DNA from: Gordonia hankookensis
GTDB lineage: Bacteria > Actinomycetota > Actinomycetes > Mycobacteriales > Mycobacteriaceae
Assembly (NCBI RefSeq): GCF_014673215.1
Contig: NZ_JACWMS010000002.1
Coordinates: 1,302,001-1,366,000, forward strand
Length of the DNA: 64,000 nt
Reading direction: 5' to 3'
Below are positions 15,746 through 25,100 of this stretch, piece by piece. A program made the translations under genes and the position numbers. Numbering within the stretch: the stretch's first letter is position 1; every line of letters starts with the position of its first letter. A model generated the notes under the pieces. The model did not search any database, was not told where the DNA came from, and saw nothing but the letters and a program-made list of their open reading frames with translations.

Positions 15746-16618
15746 ATGATCAAGCTCCTCGTGATCGTCGTCGTCGCGGCGGCGATCGCGGTTGCGTTGG
15801 TCGTGATCGGTTCATGGGTGGCCAACGGTGCCCGATCACTGGGCGCCGGAATCGGACGACTGATACGAGGTGGCGGTTCAGCTGGCGAGACCCACCCCGA
15901 GCTGCCGACGGGTGATGCAGATGCGAGCACCGCGACCGCCGACGCTCTCGCCACACTGGCCGACGATCTACGCGCGGCCCGCACCCGGCGATTGACGCGA
16001 TGCCGAGAGATCCAGGAACTCGCCGAACCCACCGAGTCGCGGCGATACCTCCACCTCGCCGTCGAAACCTGGCCAGAGTCCGCCCAGGACAGAGACCGAC
16101 TGAGCAGCGACTCGATCGGACAGATCGCCATCGCCGCGGGCATGGTCGCCGACCGCGTGACCGACTACCCGGCCTGGAAGCTGGACTTCTTCGATCACCA
16201 CGGTGTCCGTGTGGACTTGGCTGCCGAAGTCGTCGCGCTCGCGACGTCGGCAGCGACTGTCCGCGAGCAGGTCACGCTCCTCGGCCAGCCACCCACACAC
16301 CTGCGGACCGACCGGGACGTGGTCGAGACCTACACCGCCAAAGCTCGGCTGCTGTCGCGGCGGCTCGACGGACTCGTCGAACGGCTCGACGCGCTGGCCG
16401 AGTACCAACAGATCGTCGCCGCCATTCAGCGTCGACTGGACAAGCGGGAGTGGCTCGACCGGGTCAGCGCCATCGACGAGTTCGAGAACGAGGTCGACGC
16501 CCAATGGGACACCACCGAGGCCGACCGAATCCGCACCACCGCCGACGAATCGGAGATGCTGGCGTCGATCTACCTGGATGCGCTTGCGCCGCTGGCGAAG
16601 AGGCTCGAGCAGGATTGA
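15746..16618 (+). CDS. Membrane-anchored coiled-coil protein
   Basis: 290 residues starting at ATG 15746. The first 24 residues are one strong hydrophobic segment (LLVIVVVAAAIAVALVVIGSW), a signal anchor. It is followed by a Gly/Ser linker to about residue 55 and a long, mostly helical, charged region to the end, with coiled-coil potential near residues 190-240 (ARLLSRRLDGLVERLDALAEYQQIVAAIQ). No enzyme motif or known family. Convergent with the NhaC-type gene, 4 nt apart. Confidence 0.65.
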   Translation: MIKLLVIVVVAAAIAVALVVIGSWVANGARSLGAGIGRLIRGGGSAGETHPELPTGDADASTATADALATLADDLRAARTRRLTRCREIQELAEPTESRRYLHLAVETWPESAQDRDRLSSDSIGQIAIAAGMVADRVTDYPAWKLDFFDHHGVRVDLAAEVVALATSAATVREQVTLLGQPPTHLRTDRDVVETYTAKARLLSRRLDGLVERLDALAEYQQIVAAIQRRLDKREWLDRVSAIDEFENEVDAQWDTTEADRIRTTADESEMLASIYLDALAPLAKRLEQD

Positions 16619-16622
16619 CGCG

Positions 16623-18137
16623 TTAGCTGTTCGCACCCACGGTGCTAGCAGTCGGGGTCGAGTCGGCTGTCTGAGCACTGGCGGTATCGACGTCGCGATC
16701 CACGATCTCGACCGGCTCTCGCACGGGTGCACCATCGGCCCCCTCGAACCGCCGACCCCAACCGGTCAGGATGGAGAACGCCATCGCCACCGACAGCACC
16801 AGCGGATAGAAGGTGACCGCGAACAGCGCCAGCGCGGACACCTCATCCGGCCCCTCCGTCAGCATGCTGGCGATGAGGAGGAACGAACTGACCACCGGCA
16901 CAACCGAACCGAGACCAAGGACATTGCAGTCCATCACATTCGCCCGGCGGTAGGGGTGCAGTCCGACGCGCGAGCCGATGCGGTCGACGAGCGGGCCGTA
17001 AAACATCATGGTGGGTCCGTTGACGCCGGCGAACAGCCCACCGGACACGATCGCCCCGACAGCGATGGTGGCTTCGGTGCCACGCGCGGTCGTCGTGAAA
17101 CGGGAACTCGTGACCGCCTCGACGATGGCGTCGAACACACCGGACCCCTCAAGCACGCCGATGATGGCGAACACGATGATGCCCAACCCGATCAGTGGCA
17201 GGACGTCGGTGATGCCGTCGACGAGGAAGCCTGCAGCTGCATCGTCTTTCGCGGAGATGATGTCCGCCGGAGTGATGAGGCCGAAGACCAGACCGATGAC
17301 CGTGCCGACGACCAGGCCAACGGTCGTCGCGAGGAACAGATCCCGCTTCCAGAAAGCCACGCCCAGCAGAGCGACCACGGCAACGAGCATGATCAGCGGC
17401 TTCGGACCAACGTCAGTGGGTGTGGTGATAGAACCGGAATCACTCGTGAGGACAAGGCCGACAACGATGTACAGCACCAGGGCGATGGCCGCGGTGGTCA
17501 GCGAGTAGCGCGCCCTCGAGCGCACGACACCGGCGATGTCGGCGACGCCCTCCTTGCGGCGGAACCGCTGGGTCGCCGACGACACGACCGTCGAATCCGA
17601 GATGGGCGCGAGGTTGTCACCGAACAACGCTCCCGACAGGATGGCACCGGCGAGCAGGAGCGGGTGTGCGCCAAGTGCGGTGCCGGCCGGGAAGATGACC
17701 GGGAACGCGGTGAACAGTGTGCCGATCGACGTTCCCGTCGACATCGACATCACGCCTGCGATAGCGAATGCGATTGCGGGGAAGAAGCTCGGTGACACCC
17801 CGGCTTCCTGTGCCGCCCAGATCAATCCGTTCGCCGCACCGGACGCGTTCAGCAACATGGAGAACAGGCTCACCGCGAGCAGAATCATCAGCAGTGTGCT
17901 CGCCGTCGGCGACGACAGTCCGCGCAGCGCGGCATCCCAGTAGCTCGAGTACTTGCGCGCCAGGAGCGCGCCGAGGAGCAGACCCACCAGACCGGACGCG
18001 GTCAGTGCGGTCATGTCGAAGACGTTGAACGCGATGAAGTACGAGGTCACCCCGGCGAGGAAGATGACCGGTGCGACGAACGCGACGTACATGCCGCCGC
18101 GGAACTCCAGGCGGTCGGGTGTGGTGGTGGTTTCCAT
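16623..18137 (-). CDS. NhaC-family Na+/H+ antiporter-type transporter
   Basis: 504 residues from ATG 18137, with GGAG nine bases upstream. About 12 hydrophobic segments. The conserved core GTSIGTLFTAFPVIFPAG...LSGALFGDNLAPISDSTVVSSA is characteristic of the NhaC/ion-transporter group, cytoplasmic-membrane secondary carriers exchanging sodium for protons or moving small organic acids and amino acids. It lies 13 nt after the class V aminotransferase gene in one operon, which points to uptake or export of the aminotransferase's substrate or product rather than simple pH control; that is inference. The C-terminal ~30 residues are acidic and Ser/Thr-rich. Confidence 0.85.
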   Translation of the reverse strand: METTTTPDRLEFRGGMYVAFVAPVIFLAGVTSYFIAFNVFDMTALTASGLVGLLLGALLARKYSSYWDAALRGLSSPTASTLLMILLAVSLFSMLLNASGAANGLIWAAQEAGVSPSFFPAIAFAIAGVMSMSTGTSIGTLFTAFPVIFPAGTALGAHPLLLAGAILSGALFGDNLAPISDSTVVSSATQRFRRKEGVADIAGVVRSRARYSLTTAAIALVLYIVVGLVLTSDSGSITTPTDVGPKPLIMLVAVVALLGVAFWKRDLFLATTVGLVVGTVIGLVFGLITPADIISAKDDAAAGFLVDGITDVLPLIGLGIIVFAIIGVLEGSGVFDAIVEAVTSSRFTTTARGTEATIAVGAIVSGGLFAGVNGPTMMFYGPLVDRIGSRVGLHPYRRANVMDCNVLGLGSVVPVVSSFLLIASMLTEGPDEVSALALFAVTFYPLVLSVAMAFSILTGWGRRFEGADGAPVREPVEIVDRDVDTASAQTADSTPTASTVGANS

Positions 18138-18150
18138 GGGGACTCCGATG

Positions 18151-19308
18151 TCAGGCGCGGCGGTAGGCCGCGATCGCGGCGATGATGCGGTCGACGTCGT
18201 TGTCGTTGCTGTAGTAGTGGAACGAGATTCGCAGCCGTTTGCCACGAGGCGCGGTGCTGATGCGGTGCTCGGCGAGCAGCCAGGCGGCGAGGGTGTCGGG
18301 GTCGTCGTCGACCAGCGCGACCTGGGGCCCCGCGAACTCGAGCTCCTTTGGGCGATCGATCTGCTCACCGAGCGCGCGCAGCTCGGTGGCGGTGCGCTCG
18401 GCGAGCCGCTGTACCTGTGCCCATCCGGCGTCGGCGTCCACGGTGTCGAGGGCGTCCAGCCCGCCCAGCGCCGCGTACACCGATGGAACACCCGGGGTGC
18501 CGGTCTCGAATTTGGCTGCGGTGCTGGAGGCTTCGATGTTGTCGGGATCGAAGTTGAACGGGTTGCTGCGGCCGAACCAGCCGGTGAGGGCGGGGTTGTC
18601 GAGCTCGTCGGGGTTGCGGACGTAGAGGAAGGCGATGCCGGGCAGTCCGAGCATGTACTTCAGGGTGCCGGTGACGAGGAAGTCGCAGCCGAGGTCGTCG
18701 ACGGTGTAGGGCACCACACCGCTGCCCTGGTAGGCATCGACGAACATCGCAGCACCCGCAGCGTGGGCGGCGTCGGCGATGGCGCGGACCGGTGGGCGGG
18801 TGCCGTTGATGTAGGAGACGAGTGGCGCGGACACGAGGCCGACGGTGTCGTCGATCTGTGCTGTCCAGGCCGATGCAGTCAGCACGTCGTCGGCGGCGAT
18901 CGAGCGGATCGGTGTGCCATCGGCAGAGGCGCGCCATACGTGGCCCACAGAAGGGAACTCGTGGTCGCTGGTCAGCAGGGCCTTGCTGCCCCGGGCGTGG
19001 ATGGTCGAGCGCACCTGGTACGCGGCGATCGACGCGTTCGGTGCGATCGCGACCTGCTCAGGCGCGGCGCCGATTCGGGCAGCGAACCGGGTGCGCAGGG
19101 TCTCGACGAGTTCCATCCAGCGACCCCACGGTGCGGGGTCGGCGATGAGGTCGTCCTGCATGTCCTGCAGTCGACGCTGAAGGTCGACGGACAGGGCACC
19201 TTGGCTGCAGCTGGCGAGATGCGTGACGTCGTCGAGGTGCGGGAACCGGGCGCGGAACGCGGCGAGCTGCTCGGTCGCCGTCGCGGTGGCTTCCTGGACT
19301 GTGGTCAT
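18151..19308 (-). CDS. PLP-dependent class V aminotransferase-like enzyme
   Basis: 385 residues from ATG 19308 (AGGA about 7 nt upstream; GTG 19326 is an alternative). Fold-type I, class V family, as in isopenicillin-N epimerase, kynureninase and cysteine desulfurase. The Schiff-base lysine is K217 in GTLKYMLGLPG. Other family marks are THLASCSQGALS at the N-terminus, FVDAYQGSGVVPY (cofactor aspartate) and the FETGTPGVPSVYA stretch. SufS-type desulfurases need a cysteine on a C-terminal loop, which I do not see, so desulfurase is unlikely. First gene of the operon with the NhaC-type transporter, divergent from an XRE-cupin regulator. Confidence 0.85.
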   Translation of the reverse strand: MTTVQEATATATEQLAAFRARFPHLDDVTHLASCSQGALSVDLQRRLQDMQDDLIADPAPWGRWMELVETLRTRFAARIGAAPEQVAIAPNASIAAYQVRSTIHARGSKALLTSDHEFPSVGHVWRASADGTPIRSIAADDVLTASAWTAQIDDTVGLVSAPLVSYINGTRPPVRAIADAAHAAGAAMFVDAYQGSGVVPYTVDDLGCDFLVTGTLKYMLGLPGIAFLYVRNPDELDNPALTGWFGRSNPFNFDPDNIEASSTAAKFETGTPGVPSVYAALGGLDALDTVDADAGWAQVQRLAERTATELRALGEQIDRPKELEFAGPQVALVDDDPDTLAAWLLAEHRISTAPRGKRLRISFHYYSNDNDVDRIIAAIAAYRRA

Positions 19309-19402
19309 GGAGTAATCCTGCGGCACGGTATTAACACTGTCAATCGGAATATTAATCTGGGTCCACCCGTCGGTTCACTCAGTCGCCTGCAATGATGCTG
19401 GT
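19309..19402. promoter_or_regulatory. Divergent promoter region, aminotransferase operon / XRE-cupin regulator
   Basis: This 94-bp gap contains an AT-rich core in an otherwise GC-rich area. TTGACA on the minus strand (19343-19338) is a good -35 for the aminotransferase operon. Two related elements, CGGTATTAA (19326-19334) and CGGAATATTAA (19345-19355), form an imperfect direct repeat that could be the regulator's binding sites. No footprint can be claimed from sequence. Confidence 0.5.
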
Positions 19403-19939
19403 GTGCTGGGGACGACGATTCGCGAGGTGCGCAAGGCGCGCAGGCTGACGATGGTGCAACTCGCCGAGCAGGCCGGCGTCTCGCAAGGGCTGATCAGTCA
19501 GGTCGAGAACGGGCGGGCCGACCCCAGCCTGGAGACGCTGAGGCGCCTCGCCGAGGCGCTCGGTGTGCCGCTGTTCGACCTGTTCCAGGACGGCGCACCG
19601 AGCCCGGTCAACGTGCTGCGTGCCGGCAGTCGGGTCTCGGTCACCACGCCCACCGGGTCGTTGACCTACGAGAAGCTGTCACCGCCGAGCGCGACGCTCG
19701 AGGTGCTGCGTGGTCGGCTGGAGCCGAACGACGTGTCGAGTGTGGAGCCGCATGCGCATCCGGCCAGTGAGTGCGTCGTTGTGGAGAGTGGGGCGATGGT
19801 GGTCGAGGTCGCGGGGGAGCGGATTGAGCTGTCGGCTGGCGACAGCGCGACCTATGACTCGCGGTTGCCGCATCGGTATTTGAATGAATCTGGATCGGTG
19901 GCTGCATTTTTGGTGTTTGCGTCGCCGCCGAGTTTCTGA
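19403..19939 (+). CDS. XRE-type regulator with C-terminal cupin sensor
   Basis: 178 residues from GTG 19403. Residues ~5-58 are a Cro/CI-type HTH (IREVRKARRLTMVQLAEQAG...SQGLISQVENGRADPSLETLRRLAEALG). Residues ~105-172 are a small cupin barrel (EPHAHPASECVVVESGAMVVEV, then GDSATYDSRLPHRYLN) with the usual His/Glu ligand pattern. This class (SutR/PuuR-like) usually represses amino-acid or polyamine catabolic and transport genes and releases DNA on ligand binding. Divergent position makes the adjacent aminotransferase/NhaC-type operon the natural target. Confidence 0.87.
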   Translation: MLGTTIREVRKARRLTMVQLAEQAGVSQGLISQVENGRADPSLETLRRLAEALGVPLFDLFQDGAPSPVNVLRAGSRVSVTTPTGSLTYEKLSPPSATLEVLRGRLEPNDVSSVEPHAHPASECVVVESGAMVVEVAGERIELSAGDSATYDSRLPHRYLNESGSVAAFLVFASPPSF

Positions 19940-20327
19940 GGTTGGTGAGCGAGTGCGACGCGACTGGGCAAACTGCTCGAGTCCGTTGGCGCTACGCGCT
20001 ATCCAACTCTGACGTTGTCACCGACTGGGCGCGGCTTAACCGAGTAGGTGACGGTTTCCCCGGCCCGTCGCCGATGACAATTTCCTAACCAACTATGACC
20101 TGGTCCGCTGAGTATCCAGTGAGGCTCTGGGGCGGCCGCGCTCGGCGAAGGTGAACAAGCCCACGCAGTGTCGTCGCGCAACCCACCGGCGACGTAACGG
20201 GGCGCGCATCGAAGTCCTCTCATACGGCTTCGAAACGGGTCGCGTACCGAGGCCGAGACGTCATATTGGAGCGCGATGCGGGCCGGACCAAATAGCGGTG
20301 TTGTAGCCGTTCCTCGCGGGCCAATGG
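19940..20327. other. Non-coding gap at the left edge of the defence island
   Basis: About 390 bp between the XRE-cupin gene and the hydrolase gene's 3' end. One short minus-strand frame (19999-20223) encodes a 74-residue Arg/Pro-rich product without a ribosome-binding site and was not accepted. I see no tRNA, insertion-sequence end or clear attachment repeat, although this is where ordinary metabolism gives way to defence-type genes. Confidence 0.4.
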
Positions 20328-22163
20328 TCAGGAGAGCTTCAGCTTGCCGAGTCTCGCAGACGGACCAGAGCCGCTGGTGGGATCGTCGCGGTCGGCCGTT
20401 CCGGCGCTTGCCTCGAGAGCTCGCGGGGTCAGGCCCTTGGCGATCATGAAGACCATGAGCTTGTCGACGATCGTCAAAGCGGACTGCAATCGTTGCACCG
20501 AGATAGCCTTCTCGTCGCTGAACGCAGAAAGACGGTTGAGTTCTGCGCCGATCTCGGTCTCGGCCGTCGTCAGTCGATACCAGAGTGACTCGTCGTGGGG
20601 TTCGTCGATGGACTTCAGCGCGTGGGCGATGGCGACATGGATTGCGATGCTGGTGGGATCGGTGAGAAGGGGTTGTGCACCCCCGCGGGCGGTGGCAGCG
20701 ACCGTGGTCACCATCGCGCCGGTGGACGCCAACCCGCCCAACATGGCGAGGCCGCCGACCATTCCGCCTGGCCCGAAAGCGGCTAGACCGCTGACGATTG
20801 CTGCTGCCCCGGCCGCCCCGGCAGCACCGGCCATGGCGATTCCGACTGGCCCGGCAGCCAACAATGCGACACCGACTGCTGCGGCGAGAAACCGGGATTT
20901 GGAGCCAAAGGAGCGCTTTCCGCCAGACACAACATCCACGACTTCTTGGACGGATTCGGCTACCTTGAGTCCGGTCTTACGTGGGTAGCCGAGTTCCATC
21001 AGCAGCGGGGTCAGCGCATCGATCCGAGCGTCTCCTGCGTCGATCTCGTAGGGATCGAGGACGTTGGTGAATGACAACACGACTGCCTGGCTGATCGCAT
21101 CGGGGAGCCCCCACCGATGGGGCAAGATCGGAATTCTGCCTTGTGCCAGTTCTGCCAGCTCCGGTGATAAAGGGCTGCCCTCGGCACGTGAGAGAAGTTC
21201 TTGACCAAAGTTGTCCTGCAACACGGCAAGAGCATCTTCGAACCGTTCGCGGCTATCGTCGTCGATCAGTACAGCGACATGGTGCGCGTACTTGAGTGCC
21301 AGCAGCGAGGACGCTTCGGCGTCCTCGAGACGGAGGGTCATCCCACTCGCGCTGGGAACCAGATCGGTGGACGGATGGACCGCCTCAGCCACCAGCTCAG
21401 CGACTGCCGGATGTTTGAGGTAGAGATGTGCCGAGTGTGCTGCGGCGCGGTTGATTCCGAAGTCTTGTGCACCGTTGAAGATGCCGGTAAGTCCGCGACC
21501 TGCGGTGACCGGATCGTAGCAATCGAGGAAGTTGGACCAGTCATCGACCCGGGCGTATGGAAATCGCTTCAGAATGCGCTCGCTGCCTGTGTGCAGCGCT
21601 GGTGATCCGGCTGGGCTGCCGATGGTGATGAATCGCCGGACATGCAGTTTCGGATGGAGGTGATCGAGCAGATCGATGGCGATGACACTGCCGAGGCTGT
21701 GTCCGATGAGCACGACATCGCCCTTGGTAGGGATCTCGTCGAGGATCTTGGACAGCACGGCTGCCCGGACGTCCTCGTCCATCATGTACCGCTGCACTTG
21801 CTTGAGGAGACCTGTGACGCCCAACCCTATCCCGGCTCGTTGGACTTGCTCCAACACGGGTCCGGGTACGTGGCCGAACCCGAAAGTCTGTACGGTCCCC
21901 GACTTTCGGAGCATTCGCTGCACCCGAGCTTGGCGTCGCTCGAAGGCGCGCCGGTCCTCATGGTCATTCTTGACGTTGTAGGTCCGGTCCGGATGCTTGC
22001 TCTTGATCCCAGTGGTGTTGAGACAGCTTGAGTATTGAGGGGCGATGACATTGGTCTCGTCGATGGGCATCGCGCCGATGCCGGCCAGGCCCTGGTTCAG
22101 GCCGGTAAGCCATTCGCCTTCCGGGTCGCCCGTGCCGACACCGTGGAGGTAAACGATCTTCAT
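20328..22163 (-). CDS. Large alpha/beta hydrolase (lipase-like) with glycine-rich hydrophobic segment
   Basis: 611 residues from ATG 22163 (AAGGAA upstream). N-terminal hydrolase: MKIVYLHGVGTG gives the first strand and oxyanion region, and LIGHSLGSVIAIDLL (nucleophile serine near residue 155) is the GxSxG elbow of lipases and PGAP1-like esterases. A helical middle follows. Residues ~425-500 are a long Gly/Ala-rich hydrophobic stretch (FLAAAVGVALLAAGPVG, GLAAFGPGGMVGGLAMLGG) that could insert in a membrane as a hairpin, then a helical C-terminus. It lies 33 nt downstream of the giant helicase-nuclease on the same strand, so the two are probably one operon. A membrane-lipid-attacking effector is possible; unproven. 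Confidence 0.7.
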   Translation of the reverse strand: MKIVYLHGVGTGDPEGEWLTGLNQGLAGIGAMPIDETNVIAPQYSSCLNTTGIKSKHPDRTYNVKNDHEDRRAFERRQARVQRMLRKSGTVQTFGFGHVPGPVLEQVQRAGIGLGVTGLLKQVQRYMMDEDVRAAVLSKILDEIPTKGDVVLIGHSLGSVIAIDLLDHLHPKLHVRRFITIGSPAGSPALHTGSERILKRFPYARVDDWSNFLDCYDPVTAGRGLTGIFNGAQDFGINRAAAHSAHLYLKHPAVAELVAEAVHPSTDLVPSASGMTLRLEDAEASSLLALKYAHHVAVLIDDDSRERFEDALAVLQDNFGQELLSRAEGSPLSPELAELAQGRIPILPHRWGLPDAISQAVVLSFTNVLDPYEIDAGDARIDALTPLLMELGYPRKTGLKVAESVQEVVDVVSGGKRSFGSKSRFLAAAVGVALLAAGPVGIAMAGAAGAAGAAAIVSGLAAFGPGGMVGGLAMLGGLASTGAMVTTVAATARGGAQPLLTDPTSIAIHVAIAHALKSIDEPHDESLWYRLTTAETEIGAELNRLSAFSDEKAISVQRLQSALTIVDKLMVFMIAKGLTPRALEASAGTADRDDPTSGSGPSARLGKLKLS

Positions 22164-22196
22164 CTGATTCCTTTTCTGTTGACTGGCATGGACGGG

Positions 22197-25100
22197 CTAT
22201 ACCCCTGCCCGAACCATCCCACCAATCCGGACGAGCCGGCCCGCCGAAATGCCAAACGCAATGCAGGCAGTGAGCCGATCCGTATTGCCCTGTGTGAGTC
22301 GGGTCTGGCCGAACAACGCAAGCGTCTCCCGCATTAGCGCGGTGTCATCGAGCTCGCGACCTTGGCAGGCCGTCCGCATCGCGTTCACGACCTCCTCGGC
22401 CGCAACATCACTGAGAGCGCGTGACATATCCTCGGGAGTCGACCGGTACCCGCGCCAGGAGTTCGGGTCGAGGGCGTCGGGCCAGGCAAACGAACCCAGG
22501 TCGTCAGTGCGAACCAGAGTCTTTGGGACGCACGATATAATGAACTCCTTGCGATTCGCACGAAGCCGTTCGTAACCGAACCGATGACCCACGCGGCGCG
22601 CGAGCTGGTCTAGCTCGATAGGACCTTCCAAGGCCACGGTTTCACGCACCGCGTCTGTGATGGTCCGGCGTACTGTCGTCGAGTTCACTCGGTCGAGGTC
22701 CTCGCGGGTGCCGATCGGCGCCGTGGGTGCGGCGAGATATCGCGCGGGTTGACCGTGCCAATCTCTTTCTGAATCCTCCACATTGGACAAGGTCGGCTGA
22801 TCGGTGACGAGGCTGGCGATGAGCCTACTCGGCTCGTCCTCGGATTCCGCCTCAGGCGATTGTCGCTCGACATCGCGCGATTCCCATTGGAGTTCGGGTT
22901 CATCTTCCGACTCCGGTTCGTCACCGGCCAAAGCACCGTTGGCCCGCGTCTGTTCGATCGCCGCTGCACGGGCTTCGGCTGCGGCTTCGAGTTCCGCTTC
23001 GTGTTGTCGGCGGCGCTCGTTGGCGGCGATGACCGCCGCGTCGATCCGTTCGAGGACTGCTGTCGGCGCGTCGATCCATTCCGGAAGCCACACCCGTAGG
23101 GCGGCTCCCCAGTGCATCATCGGTTCCAGCAGCTGCGGTGTCAGATCTCGATCGGCGACGGTGGGACGCTCCGCCCATCGCGGGCCGTCGAGCATCAACG
23201 CGACCTGCCAGTGCTCCGACCCGGCTTCGCGAACAACGATGTCGAGCACGAAGTCCGAGAGTCCGTAATTGAGCTCGACTTCGTAACCACGATCTTGGAG
23301 CGCAGCGCTGATGGCGTCCTGCACCGGGTCGATCACCGTGTCACGTCGTGTCGATTCGATGGAACCGGGTTGTACTCCGTGGCCTGCCATCTCGAGATAG
23401 GCGCGCAGATGTGCGAGGCCCACCGACTTGGTGCGCGAAAGGTCGATGTCGGACGGCTCGAACGAGGTGAAGATCAGCACCTTGCGTCGCGCACGCGTCA
23501 CTGCGACATTGAAGCGCTTCTCACCACCGGTCACCGACAGTGGCCCGAAATTCAACGGCAGCTTCGGATCTCCGGGCTTCTTGGAGAACGCGGTGGTGAA
23601 CAGGATGACATCGCGCTCATCTCCCTGGACGTTCTCCAGGTTCTTGACGAAGATCCCCTCCTCGGCATCGGGGCGTAGCCGGTCGAGGACCAATGGGTCG
23701 CCAGACTCCTCCAGGAGATCGTGCACCAGCGACTGTTGTTGTTGGTTGAACGTCACCACTCCGATGCTCTGGCCGGCAAGATCCGGTGTACCCAGCCGTG
23801 CACGAATCTCCGCGACGATTGCCTCGGCTTCGACGCGGTTGGTGCGGAAACCGTTCTTCTTGTCTTCCCGGTTGAAGTGACCATCGACGCGCCGCCATTC
23901 GACGCCGGCGGTCTCATCGCCACCGGGCGAGGGCAGGCTGGCCAGACGCCCTTCGTAATACTTCTGGTTGGAGAAGTTGATGAGGAATTCGTCCTGGCTG
24001 CGGTAGTGCCACGACAGCCACAGCCTGGGCAGTCCGGAATCGACACATTCGGTCAGGATGCTCTCGAGATCTTCCGGGACGACGGCACCGTCTTCGTCGG
24101 CATCATCGCTGTCGTTGAGGCTGACCTGCCCGATCGCGGTGGGCGGCATTTGCTGTGAATCCCCGACGATCACCGCTGCCCGGCCACGTCCGAGCGCGCC
24201 GATCGCTTGCGGGACGGGAACCTGAGAGGCCTCGTCGAAGACGACGAGATCGAAAGTGGCCGAGCCGGGGGGAATGAACTGGGCCAGCGACGCGGGACTG
24301 ACGAACATCACCGGGGTCGCGGCGAGAATGTGTCCGCCGTAGCGACTCATGAGCGTCCGGAACGTCGCGCCGCCGCGTTTACGGTCGAGCTGACGACGCA
24401 GCTCACCCACCTCACCACGCAGCCCGCCGGCCTGGAACGGCCGCTCTCTGAGCAGCGCAGCAGGCAGTGCTTTGGCCTGTTCGTCGCGCAAAGTGGCTGC
24501 GGCGGTCACGAAGTCGTCGATCTCGCCATCTCGAAGAGCGGTATCGAAGATGGTGAGGCCGGCGGCCGCGCGTCGTTCCTTGATCGACGTCAGCGCCGCA
24601 CCGCGGATCAAGGCGACACCGGCCTGGGCGGCATCGACCTCGCCGGTGAGCAGCGAGTGAACATAGTCTTTGAGTCCGGCCTCGCGGAGCGGATCAAGGA
24701 AGCCCGACATTCGTGACCAACCCAGGAGGTTGCGTCCGCCGGTGTCGGTGCAGTCGCGTTCCCAGTCGGGAATGTCTTGAGCCCACGCGTCCAACCAGTG
24801 TCGGCCGTTTCGCCAACGATCGAGATCATCCGTGGTGGTGCGGGTGACGGCCTTCCAATTCTGCCAGGTACCGGAGATCTGGGACAGTGCCGTGATCGCG
24901 GAGTCGTCAGGGAATCCGACGGACGTGAGCAGGGCCCAGGAGGTGGGGTTGGTGCGGGTGAATTCCGCTGTCTCCGCGAGGTACGAGAAGATTTCGTCTA
25001 GGGCTGCTGCCGCGTCGGGCGCCAGCGGGTTCCAATGGATTGGCGCGTAGGGCCCGAGTACTTCGCCCACCTGAGTGTGGAGCCGCGAAATATGCTCGCG

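Noticed and set aside
16203..17795. 530-codon plus-strand frame across the membrane-anchored gene and the NhaC-type gene
   Set aside because: Crosses the ends of two well-supported genes; product is low-complexity Asp/Arg/His.
17953..19395. 480-codon plus-strand frame opposite the aminotransferase
   Set aside because: Antisense to a gene with intact PLP-enzyme motifs; Val/Gly/Arg-biased shadow.
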